A DNA stretch of 8,456 nt from Alphaproteobacteria bacterium (GTDB lineage: Bacteria > Pseudomonadota > Alphaproteobacteria > JAJFFI01): contig JAJFFI010000440.1 in NCBI GenBank assembly GCA_021776755.1, positions 1-8,456 on the forward strand. The letters run 5' to 3'. Numbering within the stretch: position 1 is the stretch's first letter; each line of letters opens with the position of its first letter. A model generated the notes under the pieces. That model made no database searches. It was not told the DNA's origin and worked only from the letters and a program-made list of their open reading frames with translations. Shown piece after piece: positions 1-7,704 of this stretch. A program made the position numbers and the translations under genes.

Positions 1-1595
1 CAGAAATTGCTGGTGTCGAGGAGCTCGGCGCGACGTCCCGGGGCGAGCACATGGAGATCACGACCTATGTCGAGAAATCGCTCTCCTCAGAGCTCTCCGG
101 CAATGTCATCGACCTTTGTCCGGTCGGCGCGCTGACCTCGAAGCCCTACGCCTTCACCGCGCGTTCGTGGGAGCTCAACAAGACGCCCTCAATCGACGTC
201 TTCGACGCCGTCGGATCGAACATCCGGATTGATGCGCGCGGCTCTGAGGTCATGCGCGTGCTGCCGCGCACCAACGACGACATCAACGAGGAATGGATTT
301 CCGACAAGACCCGCTTTGCCTGCGACGGCTTGAAATACCAGCGCCTCGACCGGCCCTATGTGCGCCGCGCCGGGCGGCTGCAGGAAGCGACCTGGGACGA
401 GGCGTTCGCGGCCATCGCCGAGGTGCTCGTCAATGTCGAGAGCACCGAGATTGCGGCTATCGCGGGCGATCTCTGCGACGCCGAATCGATGTTTGCGCTC
501 AAGGAACTGATGGGCTCGCTGGGGACGCCCAACATCGACTGCCGCCTGCACGGCGAGCGGATCGACGCCGGCGTGCGCGGCTCCTATCTCTTCAACACCA
601 CGATTGCCGGGATCGAGGAGGCGGACGCCTGCCTCATCATCGGCTCGAACCCCCGCTGGGAAGCGCCGCTGGTCAATGCGCGGCTCCGCAAGCGCTGGCT
701 CGAGGGCGGCTTCAAGGCGGGCAATATCGGCCCCGCCGTCGATCTCACCTTCGGCATCGACCAGCTCGGCGCCGGCACCCAGACGCTGAAGGAGATCGCC
801 GACGGCAGCCACGATTTCTGCGAGGTGCTGGACAAGGCCGAGCGGCCGATGCTCATTCTCGGAACCGGCGCGATCGACTGGAACGGCGGCGCCCAGGTGA
901 TGGGCTTCGCCCGCGCCATCGCCGAGACGTATGGTCTCGTGACCGATGGCTGGAACGGTTACAACTTGCTGCATCGCGCGGCCGGGCGCGTCGGCGGGCT
1001 CGACATGGGCTTCGTCCCGGCCAGCGGCGGCAGGAACGTGCTCGAAATTCTCGATGGTGCCGCCGCGGGCGACATCAAGTTCGTCTGGCTGCTCGGCGCC
1101 GACGAGCTCGACGGTACGCTGCTCCACAACGCGTTCGTGGTCTATCAGGGCCATCACGGCGACACCGGCGCGCACACCGCCGACGTCGTGCTGCCGGGGG
1201 CGGCCTACACCGAGAAGAACGCCACCTACGTCAACATGGAAGGCCGGGTCCAGCGGGGCCGGCTCGCGGTCTTCCCGCCAGGCGATGCGCGCGAGGACTG
1301 GACGATCCTCCGGGCGTTCTCCGAGAAGATCGGCAGGACGCTGCCCTACAACAGCCTCGAGCAGCTTCGTGCAAGGCTCGCCGAATTCCATCCGACCTTC
1401 GGCGTGCTCGACGACATCCAGCCCGCCGAGTGGAAGAAGTTCGGCAAGAGCGGCGAGGTCGAGGATGTTGCCTTCGTGCACCCGGTCGAGAACTTCTATA
1501 TGACCGATCCGATTTCGCGCGCCTCGCGGACGATGGCGCAATGCACCGAAACCTATGTCGGGACGGCCCCCGGCATGACCGGCACCGACGGATAG
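1..1595 (+). CDS. nuoG: NADH-quinone oxidoreductase subunit G, C-terminal part (5' end outside window)
   Basis: NuoG is the large iron-sulfur subunit of the peripheral arm of complex I and relays electrons from NADH toward the quinone. The frame is open from base 3 with no stop before it, and the residues before the first ATG at 51 (EIAGVEELGATSRGEH) are ordinary NuoG sequence, so that ATG is internal and the true start lies upstream. About 530 residues are visible; alphaproteobacterial NuoG is about 690, so roughly the first 160 are missing, including the ligands of the 2Fe-2S cluster N1b, those of N5, and three of the four for N4. The fourth N4 cysteine is seen in NVIDLCPVGALTSKPYAF (codon 117-119). 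The rest is the molybdopterin-oxidoreductase-like fold, with GSNPRWEAPLVNARLRKRW near 630-700, and LPGAAYTEKNATYVNMEGRVQ-type sequence near 1190-1255. In this family that fold is structural and binds no molybdenum (family knowledge). The stop TAG is 15 bases before nuoH. Confidence 0.97.
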   Translation, partial: EIAGVEELGATSRGEHMEITTYVEKSLSSELSGNVIDLCPVGALTSKPYAFTARSWELNKTPSIDVFDAVGSNIRIDARGSEVMRVLPRTNDDINEEWISDKTRFACDGLKYQRLDRPYVRRAGRLQEATWDEAFAAIAEVLVNVESTEIAAIAGDLCDAESMFALKELMGSLGTPNIDCRLHGERIDAGVRGSYLFNTTIAGIEEADACLIIGSNPRWEAPLVNARLRKRWLEGGFKAGNIGPAVDLTFGIDQLGAGTQTLKEIADGSHDFCEVLDKAERPMLILGTGAIDWNGGAQVMGFARAIAETYGLVTDGWNGYNLLHRAAGRVGGLDMGFVPASGGRNVLEILDGAAAGDIKFVWLLGADELDGTLLHNAFVVYQGHHGDTGAHTADVVLPGAAYTEKNATYVNMEGRVQRGRLAVFPPGDAREDWTILRAFSEKIGRTLPYNSLEQLRARLAEFHPTFGVLDDIQPAEWKKFGKSGEVEDVAFVHPVENFYMTDPISRASRTMAQCTETYVGTAPGMTGTDG

Positions 1596-1610
1596 GGACG
1601 GCGAGCTGCG

Positions 1611-2639
1611 ATGCCCGATCTGATGACCTTCTGGACCGACTACGGCGAGCCCACCGCCTGGATCATTCTGCAGATCCTCGCGGTGATGGTGCCCCTGCTC
1701 GTCGCGGTCGCTTACCTCACGCTCGCCGAGCGCCGGGTCATCGGTCTGATGCAGCTCCGCCGCGGTCCCAACGTGGTGGGGCCCTTCGGCCTGCTGCAGC
1801 CCTGGGCGGATGCGGTCAAGCTGCTGTTCAAGGAAACCATCGTCCCGTCGGGCGCGAACCGGGTGGTGTTCCTCCTGGCCCCGATCGTGACCTTCGTGCT
1901 CGCGCTGATTGCCTGGGCGGTCATCCCCGTCGGCGAGGGTCTCGTGATCGCCGACATCAACGTCGGCATCATGTATCTCTTCGCGATCTCCTCGCTCGGC
2001 GTCTACGGGATCATCATGGCGGGCTGGGCGTCGAACTCGAAATACGCCTTCCTCGGCGCGCTCCGGTCGGCAGCGCAGATGGTGTCCTACGAGGTCGCGA
2101 TCGGTTTCATCATCGTCACCGTGCTGCTGTCGGTGGGCTCGCTCAATCTGTCGGACATCGTGCGCGCGCAGTCGGGCGGGGTGTTTGGCTGGTTCTGGTT
2201 GCCGCACCTGCCGATGTTCGTGATCTTCTTTGCCTCGATCCTCGCCGAGACCAACCGCGCACCGTTCGATTTGCCGGAAGCCGAGGCCGAGCTGGTATCG
2301 GGCTACAACGTCGAATATTCGTCGATGCCGTTCGCGCTCTTCTTCCTCGGCGAATACGCCAACATGATCCTGATGAGCGCGCTTGCCGTGACCCTGTTCC
2401 TCGGGGGCTGGCTGCCGCCCGCGGACATCGCGATCTTCAATCTGGTGCCGGGGCCGGTCTGGTTCGTCCTCAAGGTCTGCTTCATGCTGTTCTGCTTCCT
2501 CTGGATCCGCGCGACCTTCCCGCGCTACCGGTACGATCAGCTGATGCGCCTGGGCTGGAAGGTGTTCCTGCCGCTGTCGCTGTTCTGGGTCATGGCGACC
2601 GCCGCGTTTCTCGTTTTCACCGGGACGGTGCCGAAATGA
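1611..2639 (+). CDS. nuoH: NADH-quinone oxidoreductase subunit H
   Basis: NuoH (ND1 homologue) is the membrane subunit at the junction with the peripheral arm; it forms much of the quinone chamber and the start of the proton-coupling path. At 342 residues it has the normal length, with about eight hydrophobic segments. Family signatures are all present: [20 protein letters not shown] (residues 39-58), YEVAIGF (160-166, Glu161), [20 protein letters not shown] (212-231), and [14 protein letters not shown] (299-312). The acidic cluster Glu213, Asp220, Glu223, Glu225 and Glu227 is the loop that couples quinone chemistry to the membrane arm in known structures. A weak AGGGA sits at 1594-1598, about 12 bases before the ATG; a second in-frame ATG at 1623 would shorten the protein by four residues and cannot be excluded. 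The stop TGA overlaps the ATG of a micro-ORF that leads into nuoI. Confidence 0.98.
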   Translation: MPDLMTFWTDYGEPTAWIILQILAVMVPLLVAVAYLTLAERRVIGLMQLRRGPNVVGPFGLLQPWADAVKLLFKETIVPSGANRVVFLLAPIVTFVLALIAWAVIPVGEGLVIADINVGIMYLFAISSLGVYGIIMAGWASNSKYAFLGALRSAAQMVSYEVAIGFIIVTVLLSVGSLNLSDIVRAQSGGVFGWFWLPHLPMFVIFFASILAETNRAPFDLPEAEAELVSGYNVEYSSMPFALFFLGEYANMILMSALAVTLFLGGWLPPADIAIFNLVPGPVWFVLKVCFMLFCFLWIRATFPRYRYDQLMRLGWKVFLPLSLFWVMATAAFLVFTGTVPK

Positions 2640-2671
2640 GCGCCACCCCGACCATTCTGAAAGAGGCCTGA
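2636..2671 (+). CDS. possible 11-codon linker ORF between nuoH and nuoI
   Basis: An ATG at 2636 overlaps the nuoH stop as ATGA, reads 11 codons ([11 protein letters not shown]) and stops at TGA 2669-2671, one base before the nuoI ATG. It is not in frame with nuoI. A purine-rich GGGACGG at 2622-2628 lies at a plausible spacing upstream, and the nuoI ribosome site AGAGG falls inside its last codons. The arrangement would let ribosomes finishing nuoH reinitiate and unload next to the nuoI start, so any role would be translational coupling rather than a working peptide. I recognise no family for this peptide. It may equally be chance, since short frames of this size are common. Confidence 0.25.
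   Translation: MSATPTILKEA
2662..2666 (+). promoter_or_regulatory. ribosome binding site of nuoI
   Basis: AGAGG lies six bases before the ATG at 2673. It is one of the clearer Shine-Dalgarno matches in the window and supports that ATG as the nuoI start. The site lies after the nuoH stop, so nuoI can be loaded independently of nuoH translation. Confidence 0.6.
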
Positions 2672-2672
2672 G

Positions 2673-3161
2673 ATGGCGACGCTTTCCGCAGGCGCGCGCA
2701 CGCTGTTCCTTCTCGAACTCCTCAAGGGCATGTCGCTCACGCTGCGCTATTTCTTCCGCCGCAAGGTGACGATCAACTATCCGTACGAGAAGGGCCCGCT
2801 CAGCCCGCGGTTCAGAGGCGAACATGCGCTGCGCCGCTATCCGAACGGCGAGGAGCGCTGCATCGCGTGCAAGCTTTGCGAGGCGATCTGCCCGGCGCAG
2901 GCCATCACGATTGAGGCCGAGCCGCGCGCCGACGGCTCACGCCGGACAACACGTTACGATATCGACATGACGAAATGCATCTACTGCGGCTTCTGCCAGG
3001 AAGCCTGTCCGGTGGATGCGATCGTCGAGGGGCCGAATTTCGAGTTCGCAACCGAGACCCGGGCCGAGCTCATGTACAACAAGGACAAGCTGATCGAGAA
3101 CGGCGACCGCTGGGAAAGCGAGATCGTCGCCAACATCGCGGCCGATGCGCCTTACAGGTAA
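2673..3161 (+). CDS. nuoI: NADH-quinone oxidoreductase subunit I (two 4Fe-4S clusters)
   Basis: NuoI (TYKY homologue) is the 8Fe ferredoxin-like subunit that hands electrons from NuoG toward the terminal cluster N2 in NuoB. The 162-residue length is standard. Two CxxCxxCxxxCP motifs hold clusters N6a and N6b: Cys63, 66, 69 and 73, and Cys102, 105, 108 and 112; both are intact, and in 2x4Fe-4S ferredoxin folds the last cysteine of each motif serves the other cluster. The segment [20 protein letters not shown] (41-60) and the stretch around [10 protein letters not shown] (121-130) are characteristic of the alphaproteobacterial/mitochondrial subunit. The N-terminal amphipathic part (residues 10-30) likely rests on the membrane surface beside NuoH. 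The start is supported by AGAGG at 2662-2666. A 62-base gap with a hairpin follows, the widest space in the operon segment. Confidence 0.98.
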   Translation: MATLSAGARTLFLLELLKGMSLTLRYFFRRKVTINYPYEKGPLSPRFRGEHALRRYPNGEERCIACKLCEAICPAQAITIEAEPRADGSRRTTRYDIDMTKCIYCGFCQEACPVDAIVEGPNFEFATETRAELMYNKDKLIENGDRWESEIVANIAADAPYR

Positions 3162-3177
3162 GCATCGTGGAGTAGGG

Positions 3178-3200
3178 CCGGGCCGCGCACCGCGGACCGG
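3178..3200 (+). other. inverted repeat / predicted RNA hairpin between nuoI and nuoJ
   Basis: Bases 3183-3187 (CCGCG) pair with 3191-3195 (CGCGG) around a three-base loop CAC. Beyond one G-A mismatch (3182/3196) the stem continues with 3178-3181 (CCGG) against 3197-3200 (CCGG). This gives nine GC pairs in 23 bases. No T-run follows, so it is not an intrinsic terminator. It sits 23 bases before the nuoJ ATG and leaves the nuoJ ribosome site free. A role in mRNA processing, stability or tuning nuoJ translation is inference; in GC-rich DNA such a stem could also arise by chance. Confidence 0.5.
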
Positions 3201-3213
3201 ATGAGGGATTAAC

Positions 3214-3220
3214 GGGGAAG
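3214..3220 (+). promoter_or_regulatory. ribosome binding site of nuoJ
   Basis: GGGGAAG lies just before the ATG at 3224, with the GGGGA core five bases away. No other start codon lies in frame close upstream, so this site fixes the nuoJ start. It begins 14 bases after the hairpin at 3178-3200. Confidence 0.5.
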
Positions 3221-3223
3221 TTC

Positions 3224-3853
3224 ATGATCATCCAGGCGATCACCTTCTATCTGTTCGCGTTCGTCGCGATCGGCGCGGCCGTGATGGTTATCTCGTCGCG
3301 CAATCCCGTGCATTCCGTGCTGTTCCTGATCCTCACGTTCTTCAATGCGGCAGGGCTCTTCGTGCTGTTGGGCGCCGAGTTCCTCGCGATGATCCTCGTC
3401 GTCGTCTATGTCGGCGCGGTCGCGGTGTTGTTCCTGTTCGTCGTCATGATGCTCGACATCAATTTCGTCGAGCTCCGCCAGGGCTTCCTGCAGTACCTGC
3501 CGGTGGGCGCGCTCATCGGCATTATCCTGCTGGCCGAGCTGATCCTCGTGACCGGCGGTTATCTGACCTCGCCGGGGTTCGCCGGGCCGCAATACACCGG
3601 ACAGGGGACCATGCAGATCCCGCCGCCGGGGCAGGTCAGCAATGCCGAGGCGCTGGGGCAGGTGCTCTATACGAAATACATCTATCTTTTCCAGGCGGCC
3701 GGCATGGTGCTGCTGGTGGCGATGATCGGCGCCATCGTGCTGACGCTGCGGTCGCGTCCGGGTGTGCGCCGGCAGAACATCGCCGACCAGATCGCGCGCC
3801 GCCCCGAGGAAGCGATGGAAGTCCGCAAGATCCCGAGCGGAGGCGGCGCATGA
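3224..3853 (+). CDS. nuoJ: NADH-quinone oxidoreductase subunit J
   Basis: NuoJ (ND6 homologue) is a membrane subunit that, with NuoK, connects the quinone site at NuoH to the antiporter-like subunits. It has 209 residues, with five hydrophobic segments near residues 3-23, 29-50, 54-76, 92-112 and 155-175. The hallmark third helix, [20 protein letters not shown] (60-79), contains the conserved Tyr62 and the glycine of the pi-bulge that rearranges during turnover in known complex I structures. [20 protein letters not shown] (25-44) is also typical. A long loop, rich in Pro, Gly and Gln (about 113-150), precedes the last helix, and the polar tail after residue 177 ([20 protein letters not shown]) resembles alphaproteobacterial NuoJ. 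Its TGA stop overlaps the nuoK start as ATGA, suggesting coupled translation and equal production of the two partners. Confidence 0.97.
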   Translation: MIIQAITFYLFAFVAIGAAVMVISSRNPVHSVLFLILTFFNAAGLFVLLGAEFLAMILVVVYVGAVAVLFLFVVMMLDINFVELRQGFLQYLPVGALIGIILLAELILVTGGYLTSPGFAGPQYTGQGTMQIPPPGQVSNAEALGQVLYTKYIYLFQAAGMVLLVAMIGAIVLTLRSRPGVRRQNIADQIARRPEEAMEVRKIPSGGGA

Positions 3854-4164
3854 TGACCGTCGGCCTTTCCCATTACCTGACCGTGGCGGCGATCCTGTTC
3901 ACGATCGGCATCTTCGGCATCTTCCTCAACCGGAAGAACGTGATCATCATCCTGATGTCGATCGAGCTCATGCTGCTCGCGGTCAACATCAATCTGGTCG
4001 CGTTCTCGGCCATGCTTCACAACGATCTCGTCGGGCAGATCTTCGCCATGTTCGTGCTTACCGTCGCCGCCGCCGAGGCGGCCATCGGGCTCGCGATCCT
4101 GGTCGTGTTCTTCCGCAACCGCGGCTCCATCGCGGTTGAAGATGTCAACATGATGAAAGGCTAG
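3850..4164 (+). CDS. nuoK: NADH-quinone oxidoreductase subunit K
   Basis: NuoK (ND4L homologue) is a three-helix membrane subunit carrying two buried glutamates needed for proton pumping. Both are present: Glu39 in [16 protein letters not shown] and Glu76 in [16 protein letters not shown] (numbered from 3850), matching Glu36 and Glu72 of E. coli. Length is 104 residues, against about 102 for relatives. Two ATG codons are adjacent (3850 and 3853); the second gives MTVGLSHYL, the usual family N-terminus, so the protein may really begin there with 103 residues. Either start overlaps or touches the nuoJ stop, so translation is coupled to nuoJ. The C-terminus [16 protein letters not shown] is typical of alphaproteobacterial NuoK. 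Confidence 0.97.
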   Translation: MMTVGLSHYLTVAAILFTIGIFGIFLNRKNVIIILMSIELMLLAVNINLVAFSAMLHNDLVGQIFAMFVLTVAAAEAAIGLAILVVFFRNRGSIAVEDVNMMKG

Positions 4165-4172
4165 GGCGGGGC

Positions 4173-6125
4173 ATGTTCACAGCGGCAATCTTCCTGCCCT
4201 TGCTTGGCGCGATCATCGCGGGTCTGTTGGGCCGCTGGATCGGGGCCAGGGGCGCGCAATGGGTGACCTGCATCCTGCTGGTCGTCTCGGCGCTGCTGTC
4301 GGTCTGGATATTTATCGACGTGGCTCTCGGCGGCAACACCCGCACGGTTGAGCTTTTCACCTGGATCGACTCGGGCGATCTCGAGGTTTCGTGGGCCCTC
4401 TATTTCGACACGCTGACCGCCGTCATGGTCTCGGTGGTCACCATCGTGTCCGCGGTCGTGCACATCTATTCCGTCGGATACATGCACGAGGACCCGCACA
4501 AGGCGCGGTTCTTCTCCTATCTCTCGCTTTTCACCTTTGCGATGCTGATGCTGGTGACCGCCGACAACCTGCTGCAGATGTTCTTCGGCTGGGAAGGCGT
4601 CGGCGTCTGCTCGTATCTGCTGATCGGCTTCTGGTATCACAAGCCCGAGGCGAACGCGGCGGCGATCAAGGCGTTTCTCGTCAACCGCATCGGCGACTTC
4701 GGCTTCGCGCTCGGCATCGTCGGCACCTTCCTGGTGTTCGACTCGATCCTCTACGAGACCATCTTCGCGGGCGTGCCGGGGAAAACGGGAGCGGCGTTCG
4801 AGTTCCTCGGGATGCAGGTCGACATCATGACCACGCTCGCGATCCTGCTGTTCATCGGCGCGATGGGGAAATCGGCCCAATTGGGGCTCCACACCTGGCT
4901 GCCCGATGCGATGGAGGGCCCGACCCCGGTCTCGGCCCTCATCCATGCCGCGACCATGGTGACGGCCGGTGTGTTCATGGTCTGCCGGCTTTCGCCGATG
5001 TTCGAGGCCGCGCCGATTGCGCTCAACATGGTGGCGATCGTCGGCGCCTCGACCGCGATCTTCGCCGCGACCGTCGCGCTCACCCAGAACGACATCAAGC
5101 GCGTGATCGCGTATTCGACCTGCTCGCAGCTCGGCTACATGTTCTTCGCCGCCGGCGTCGGCGCCTATCCGGTCGCGATCTTCCATCTGATGACCCACGC
5201 CTTCTTCAAGGCGCTGCTGTTCCTCGGCTCCGGCATGGTGATCCACGCGATGCACCACGAGCAGGACATGCGGAAGATGGGCGGCATCTGGAAGAAGATC
5301 CCGATCACCTATGTCTTCATGTGGGTTGGCAGCCTCGCGTTGGCGGGCGTCCCGATCTTCGCGGGCTACTATTCGAAGGACATGGTGCTCGAAAGTGCGT
5401 TCGGCGCGCACACGCCTGTCGGCATGTATGCGTTCTGGCTCGGCATCGGGGCAGCACTGCTGACCGCGTTCTATTCGTGGCGGCTGATCTACATGACCTT
5501 CCACGGCCAGTTCCGGGGCGACCCGCATACGATGGAGCATCTTGAGCACGCCTCCGCCATGGAGCGCGAGCCGGTCGCCATGTGGGCGCCGCTGCTGATC
5601 CTGTTTGCCGGCGCGATCCTCGCGGGCCTGCTCGCCTATCCGCTCTTCGTCGGCGACGGCATGATGGCGTTCTGGGGCAAGTCCTTCCCGCCGCGCATCG
5701 CCGAGGTGATCGAAGCGGCGCACCACACGCCGGCCTGGGTCAAGCTCTCGCCGCTCGTCGTGGGCGCGGTCGGAATCCTGCTGGCGACCCTGTTCTATCT
5801 CGTCGCGGCCAGGGCCGACATCCCCGGCAGGATCGCCCGCGCCGTGCCGTGGCTCTACAACTTCTCGCTCAACAAGTGGTATTTCGACGAGCTCTATGAC
5901 GCGGTCTTCGTGCGCCCGGCCAAGCGGATCGGCTATTTCCTCTGGAAGAAGGGCGACAACGCCACCATCGACGGCTTCGGCCCCGATGGCGTCTCGGCCG
6001 CCGTCAAGCGCGCGGCGCGCAGGGTCGCCGGGCTCCAGACCGGCTACGTCTATCACTATGCCTTCGCGATCATGATCGGTGTCGCCGCCATTGTGTCCTG
6101 GTATATCTTCGAGCGGGCGGTCTAG
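4173..6125 (+). CDS. nuoL: NADH-quinone oxidoreductase subunit L (distal antiporter-like subunit)
   Basis: NuoL (ND5 homologue) is the most distal antiporter-like proton channel of the membrane arm and carries the long lateral helix that runs along NuoM and NuoN. It has 650 residues, somewhat longer than the E. coli protein (613), with about 16 hydrophobic segments. Coupling residues are all there: Glu141 in FFGWEGVGVCSYLL, Lys233 in GAMGKSAQLGLHTWLPDA, His342/Lys346 in THAFFKALLFLGSG, and Lys402 in AGYYSKDMVLE. These match E. coli Glu144, Lys229, Lys342 and Lys399. The C-terminal part includes LNKWYFDELYDAVFVRPAKR (566-585), the lateral-helix region, and ends with a final membrane segment near 628-646. 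The ATG is eight bases after the nuoK stop, with the G-rich AGGGCGGGG (4163-4171) directly before it; that spacing is tight, so reinitiation after nuoK is likely. Confidence 0.98.
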   Translation: MFTAAIFLPLLGAIIAGLLGRWIGARGAQWVTCILLVVSALLSVWIFIDVALGGNTRTVELFTWIDSGDLEVSWALYFDTLTAVMVSVVTIVSAVVHIYSVGYMHEDPHKARFFSYLSLFTFAMLMLVTADNLLQMFFGWEGVGVCSYLLIGFWYHKPEANAAAIKAFLVNRIGDFGFALGIVGTFLVFDSILYETIFAGVPGKTGAAFEFLGMQVDIMTTLAILLFIGAMGKSAQLGLHTWLPDAMEGPTPVSALIHAATMVTAGVFMVCRLSPMFEAAPIALNMVAIVGASTAIFAATVALTQNDIKRVIAYSTCSQLGYMFFAAGVGAYPVAIFHLMTHAFFKALLFLGSGMVIHAMHHEQDMRKMGGIWKKIPITYVFMWVGSLALAGVPIFAGYYSKDMVLESAFGAHTPVGMYAFWLGIGAALLTAFYSWRLIYMTFHGQFRGDPHTMEHLEHASAMEREPVAMWAPLLILFAGAILAGLLAYPLFVGDGMMAFWGKSFPPRIAEVIEAAHHTPAWVKLSPLVVGAVGILLATLFYLVAARADIPGRIARAVPWLYNFSLNKWYFDELYDAVFVRPAKRIGYFLWKKGDNATIDGFGPDGVSAAVKRAARRVAGLQTGYVYHYAFAIMIGVAAIVSWYIFERAV

Positions 6126-6128
6126 ATC

Positions 6129-7694
6129 ATGTCGAGCTGGGACATCCTCACCCTGACCGCCGGGCTGCCGCTGCTTGGCGCGCTCTGCATTCTCTTCATC
6201 CGGGGGGACGAGAAGGTGGTCGCGCAGAACGCGCGCTCGGTCGCGATGTGGACGTCGCTGATCACCTTCGCCCTCAGCCTCGCGATCTGGTGGAACTTCG
6301 AGACCTCGACCCCGGGCTTCCAGTTCGTGCACACCTACGAATGGTTCCCCGCGCTCGGCATCCGCTTCAAGGTCGGCGTCGACGGCATCTCGATGCTGTT
6401 CGTGATCCTGACCACGCTGCTGACGCCGATCTGCATCCTGTCTGCCTGGGAGGCGGTGAAGACGCGGGTCCGCGAATACATGCTTGCCTTCCTGGTGCTC
6501 GAGACCCTGATGATCGGCACCTTCATCGCGCTCGATCTCTTCACCTTCTACATTTTCTTCGAAGGCGTCCTGATCCCGATGTTCATCATCATCGGCGTCT
6601 GGGGCGGGCCGCGGCGGGTGTATTCGGCCTTCAAGTTCTTCCTCTACACGCTCCTCGGCTCGGTGCTGATGCTGGTCGCGATGCTGGCGATGGCGGTCAC
6701 CGCCAATACGACCGACATCCCCGGGCTTATGGCTTTTGGCTTCTCGCCCGAAATGCAGACCTGGCTCTGGCTCGCGTTCTTCGCCTCGTTCGCGGTCAAG
6801 GTGCCGATGTGGCCGGTGCACACCTGGCTGCCCGACGCCCATGTCGAGGCGCCGACGGCGGGGTCGGTGATCCTCGCGGGCGTGCTCCTGAAGTTCGGCG
6901 GCTACGGGTTTCTGCGCTTCTCCCTGCCGATGATGCCCATCGCGTCCGAGTATTTCGCACCACTCGTCTTCGGGCTTTCCTGCGTCGCCATCGTCTACAC
7001 CTCGCTTGTGGCGCTGGCGCAGTCCGACATGAAAAAGCTGATTGCGTACTCGTCGGTCGCGCACATGGGCTTCGTCACCATCGGGATCTTCTCGGTGCTT
7101 GTGAGCGGCAGCGCGGATGCGCGGACCAACGTGCAGGGCATCGAGGGCGCAATCTTCCAGATGCTCTCCCACGGCGTCGACTCGGCAGCGCTCTTCCTCA
7201 TTGTCGGCGTCGTCTACGACCGCGTCCATTCCCGCGAAATCGACAGCTACGGCGGCCTGGTGCAGCGAATGCCGATCTATGCCGGCGTCTTCATGCTGTT
7301 CATGCTGGCCTCGGTCGGCCTGCCCGGCACGTCGGGCTTCGTCGGCGAGTTCCTCGTGCTCGCGGGCGCGTTCCAGACCAACACCCTGGTCGCTTTTATC
7401 GCCGCGACGGGTCTCATCCTGGGGGCGGCCTACATGCTCTGGCTCTACCGCCGGGTCATCTTCGGCGAGCTTACCAAGAAATCGCTGATGACCATCCGCG
7501 ACCTCAGCCCGCGCGAGATCGTGGTCTTCGCGCCGCTGATCATCATCGTCATCTGGATGGGCATCTATCCGTCATCCTTCCTCGACGTGATGCATGCGTC
7601 GGTCGAGAACCTCGTCAACAACTACCGGAGCGCGCTCTGCACGGCGAAAGTCATCGTCTGCCCGCAGAGCACTGCCTCCGTGCTGACCGAATAG
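6129..7694 (+). CDS. nuoM: NADH-quinone oxidoreductase subunit M (middle antiporter-like subunit)
   Basis: NuoM (ND4 homologue) is the middle antiporter-like proton channel. It has 521 residues, a normal length, with about 14 hydrophobic segments. Key residues are present: Glu145 in [16 protein letters not shown], Lys224 in [20 protein letters not shown], Lys255 in [17 protein letters not shown], His348 in MLSHG, and Glu407 in [14 protein letters not shown]. These correspond to E. coli Glu144, Lys234, Lys265, His322 and Glu407. The residue three after His348 is Asp351, where relatives usually have a small or hydrophobic residue; see findings. The tail after about residue 498 ([19 protein letters not shown]) is polar, holds two cysteines (504, 511), and does not match a motif I know. 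The ATG is three bases after the nuoL stop, with only a weak G-rich stretch (6111-6120) before it, suggesting translation coupled to nuoL. Confidence 0.98.
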   Translation: MSSWDILTLTAGLPLLGALCILFIRGDEKVVAQNARSVAMWTSLITFALSLAIWWNFETSTPGFQFVHTYEWFPALGIRFKVGVDGISMLFVILTTLLTPICILSAWEAVKTRVREYMLAFLVLETLMIGTFIALDLFTFYIFFEGVLIPMFIIIGVWGGPRRVYSAFKFFLYTLLGSVLMLVAMLAMAVTANTTDIPGLMAFGFSPEMQTWLWLAFFASFAVKVPMWPVHTWLPDAHVEAPTAGSVILAGVLLKFGGYGFLRFSLPMMPIASEYFAPLVFGLSCVAIVYTSLVALAQSDMKKLIAYSSVAHMGFVTIGIFSVLVSGSADARTNVQGIEGAIFQMLSHGVDSAALFLIVGVVYDRVHSREIDSYGGLVQRMPIYAGVFMLFMLASVGLPGTSGFVGEFLVLAGAFQTNTLVAFIAATGLILGAAYMLWLYRRVIFGELTKKSLMTIRDLSPREIVVFAPLIIIVIWMGIYPSSFLDVMHASVENLVNNYRSALCTAKVIVCPQSTASVLTE

Positions 7695-7704
7695 GGCAGG
7701 GGAC

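Noticed and set aside
51..53. ATG at 51 as the start of the first gene
   Set aside because: The frame is open to the window edge and the upstream residues are conserved NuoG sequence, so this methionine is internal.
293..2671. Plus-strand frame of 792 codons across nuoG and nuoH
   Set aside because: It is an out-of-frame shadow of NuoG and NuoH, very rich in Arg and Ala. Only its last 11 codons, in the nuoH-nuoI gap, were kept as a separate observation.
189..2825. Open frame of 878 codons on the minus strand, opposite nuoG, nuoH and the start of nuoI
   Set aside because: It is a codon-bias shadow: it crosses three clear genes, has low-complexity charged composition, and shows no family motif.
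3162..3223. Possible transcription terminator between nuoI and nuoJ
   Set aside because: The hairpin is not followed by a run of T (it continues ATGAGGGATTAACGG), and the nuo genes continue directly in the same direction.
4890..6835. A 17-base identical stretch in nuoL (4890-4906) and nuoM (6819-6835)
   Set aside because: Both copies encode the HTWLPDA motif shared by antiporter-like paralogues, so this reflects homology and shared codon preference rather than a recent repeat.
4161..7229. Open frame of 1022 codons on the minus strand, opposite nuoL and nuoM
   Set aside because: It mirrors genuine membrane-protein genes and its product is almost entirely Arg, His, Asp, Glu and Gln, the expected antisense of hydrophobic GC-rich codons. 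No domain is recognisable and no start signal stands out.
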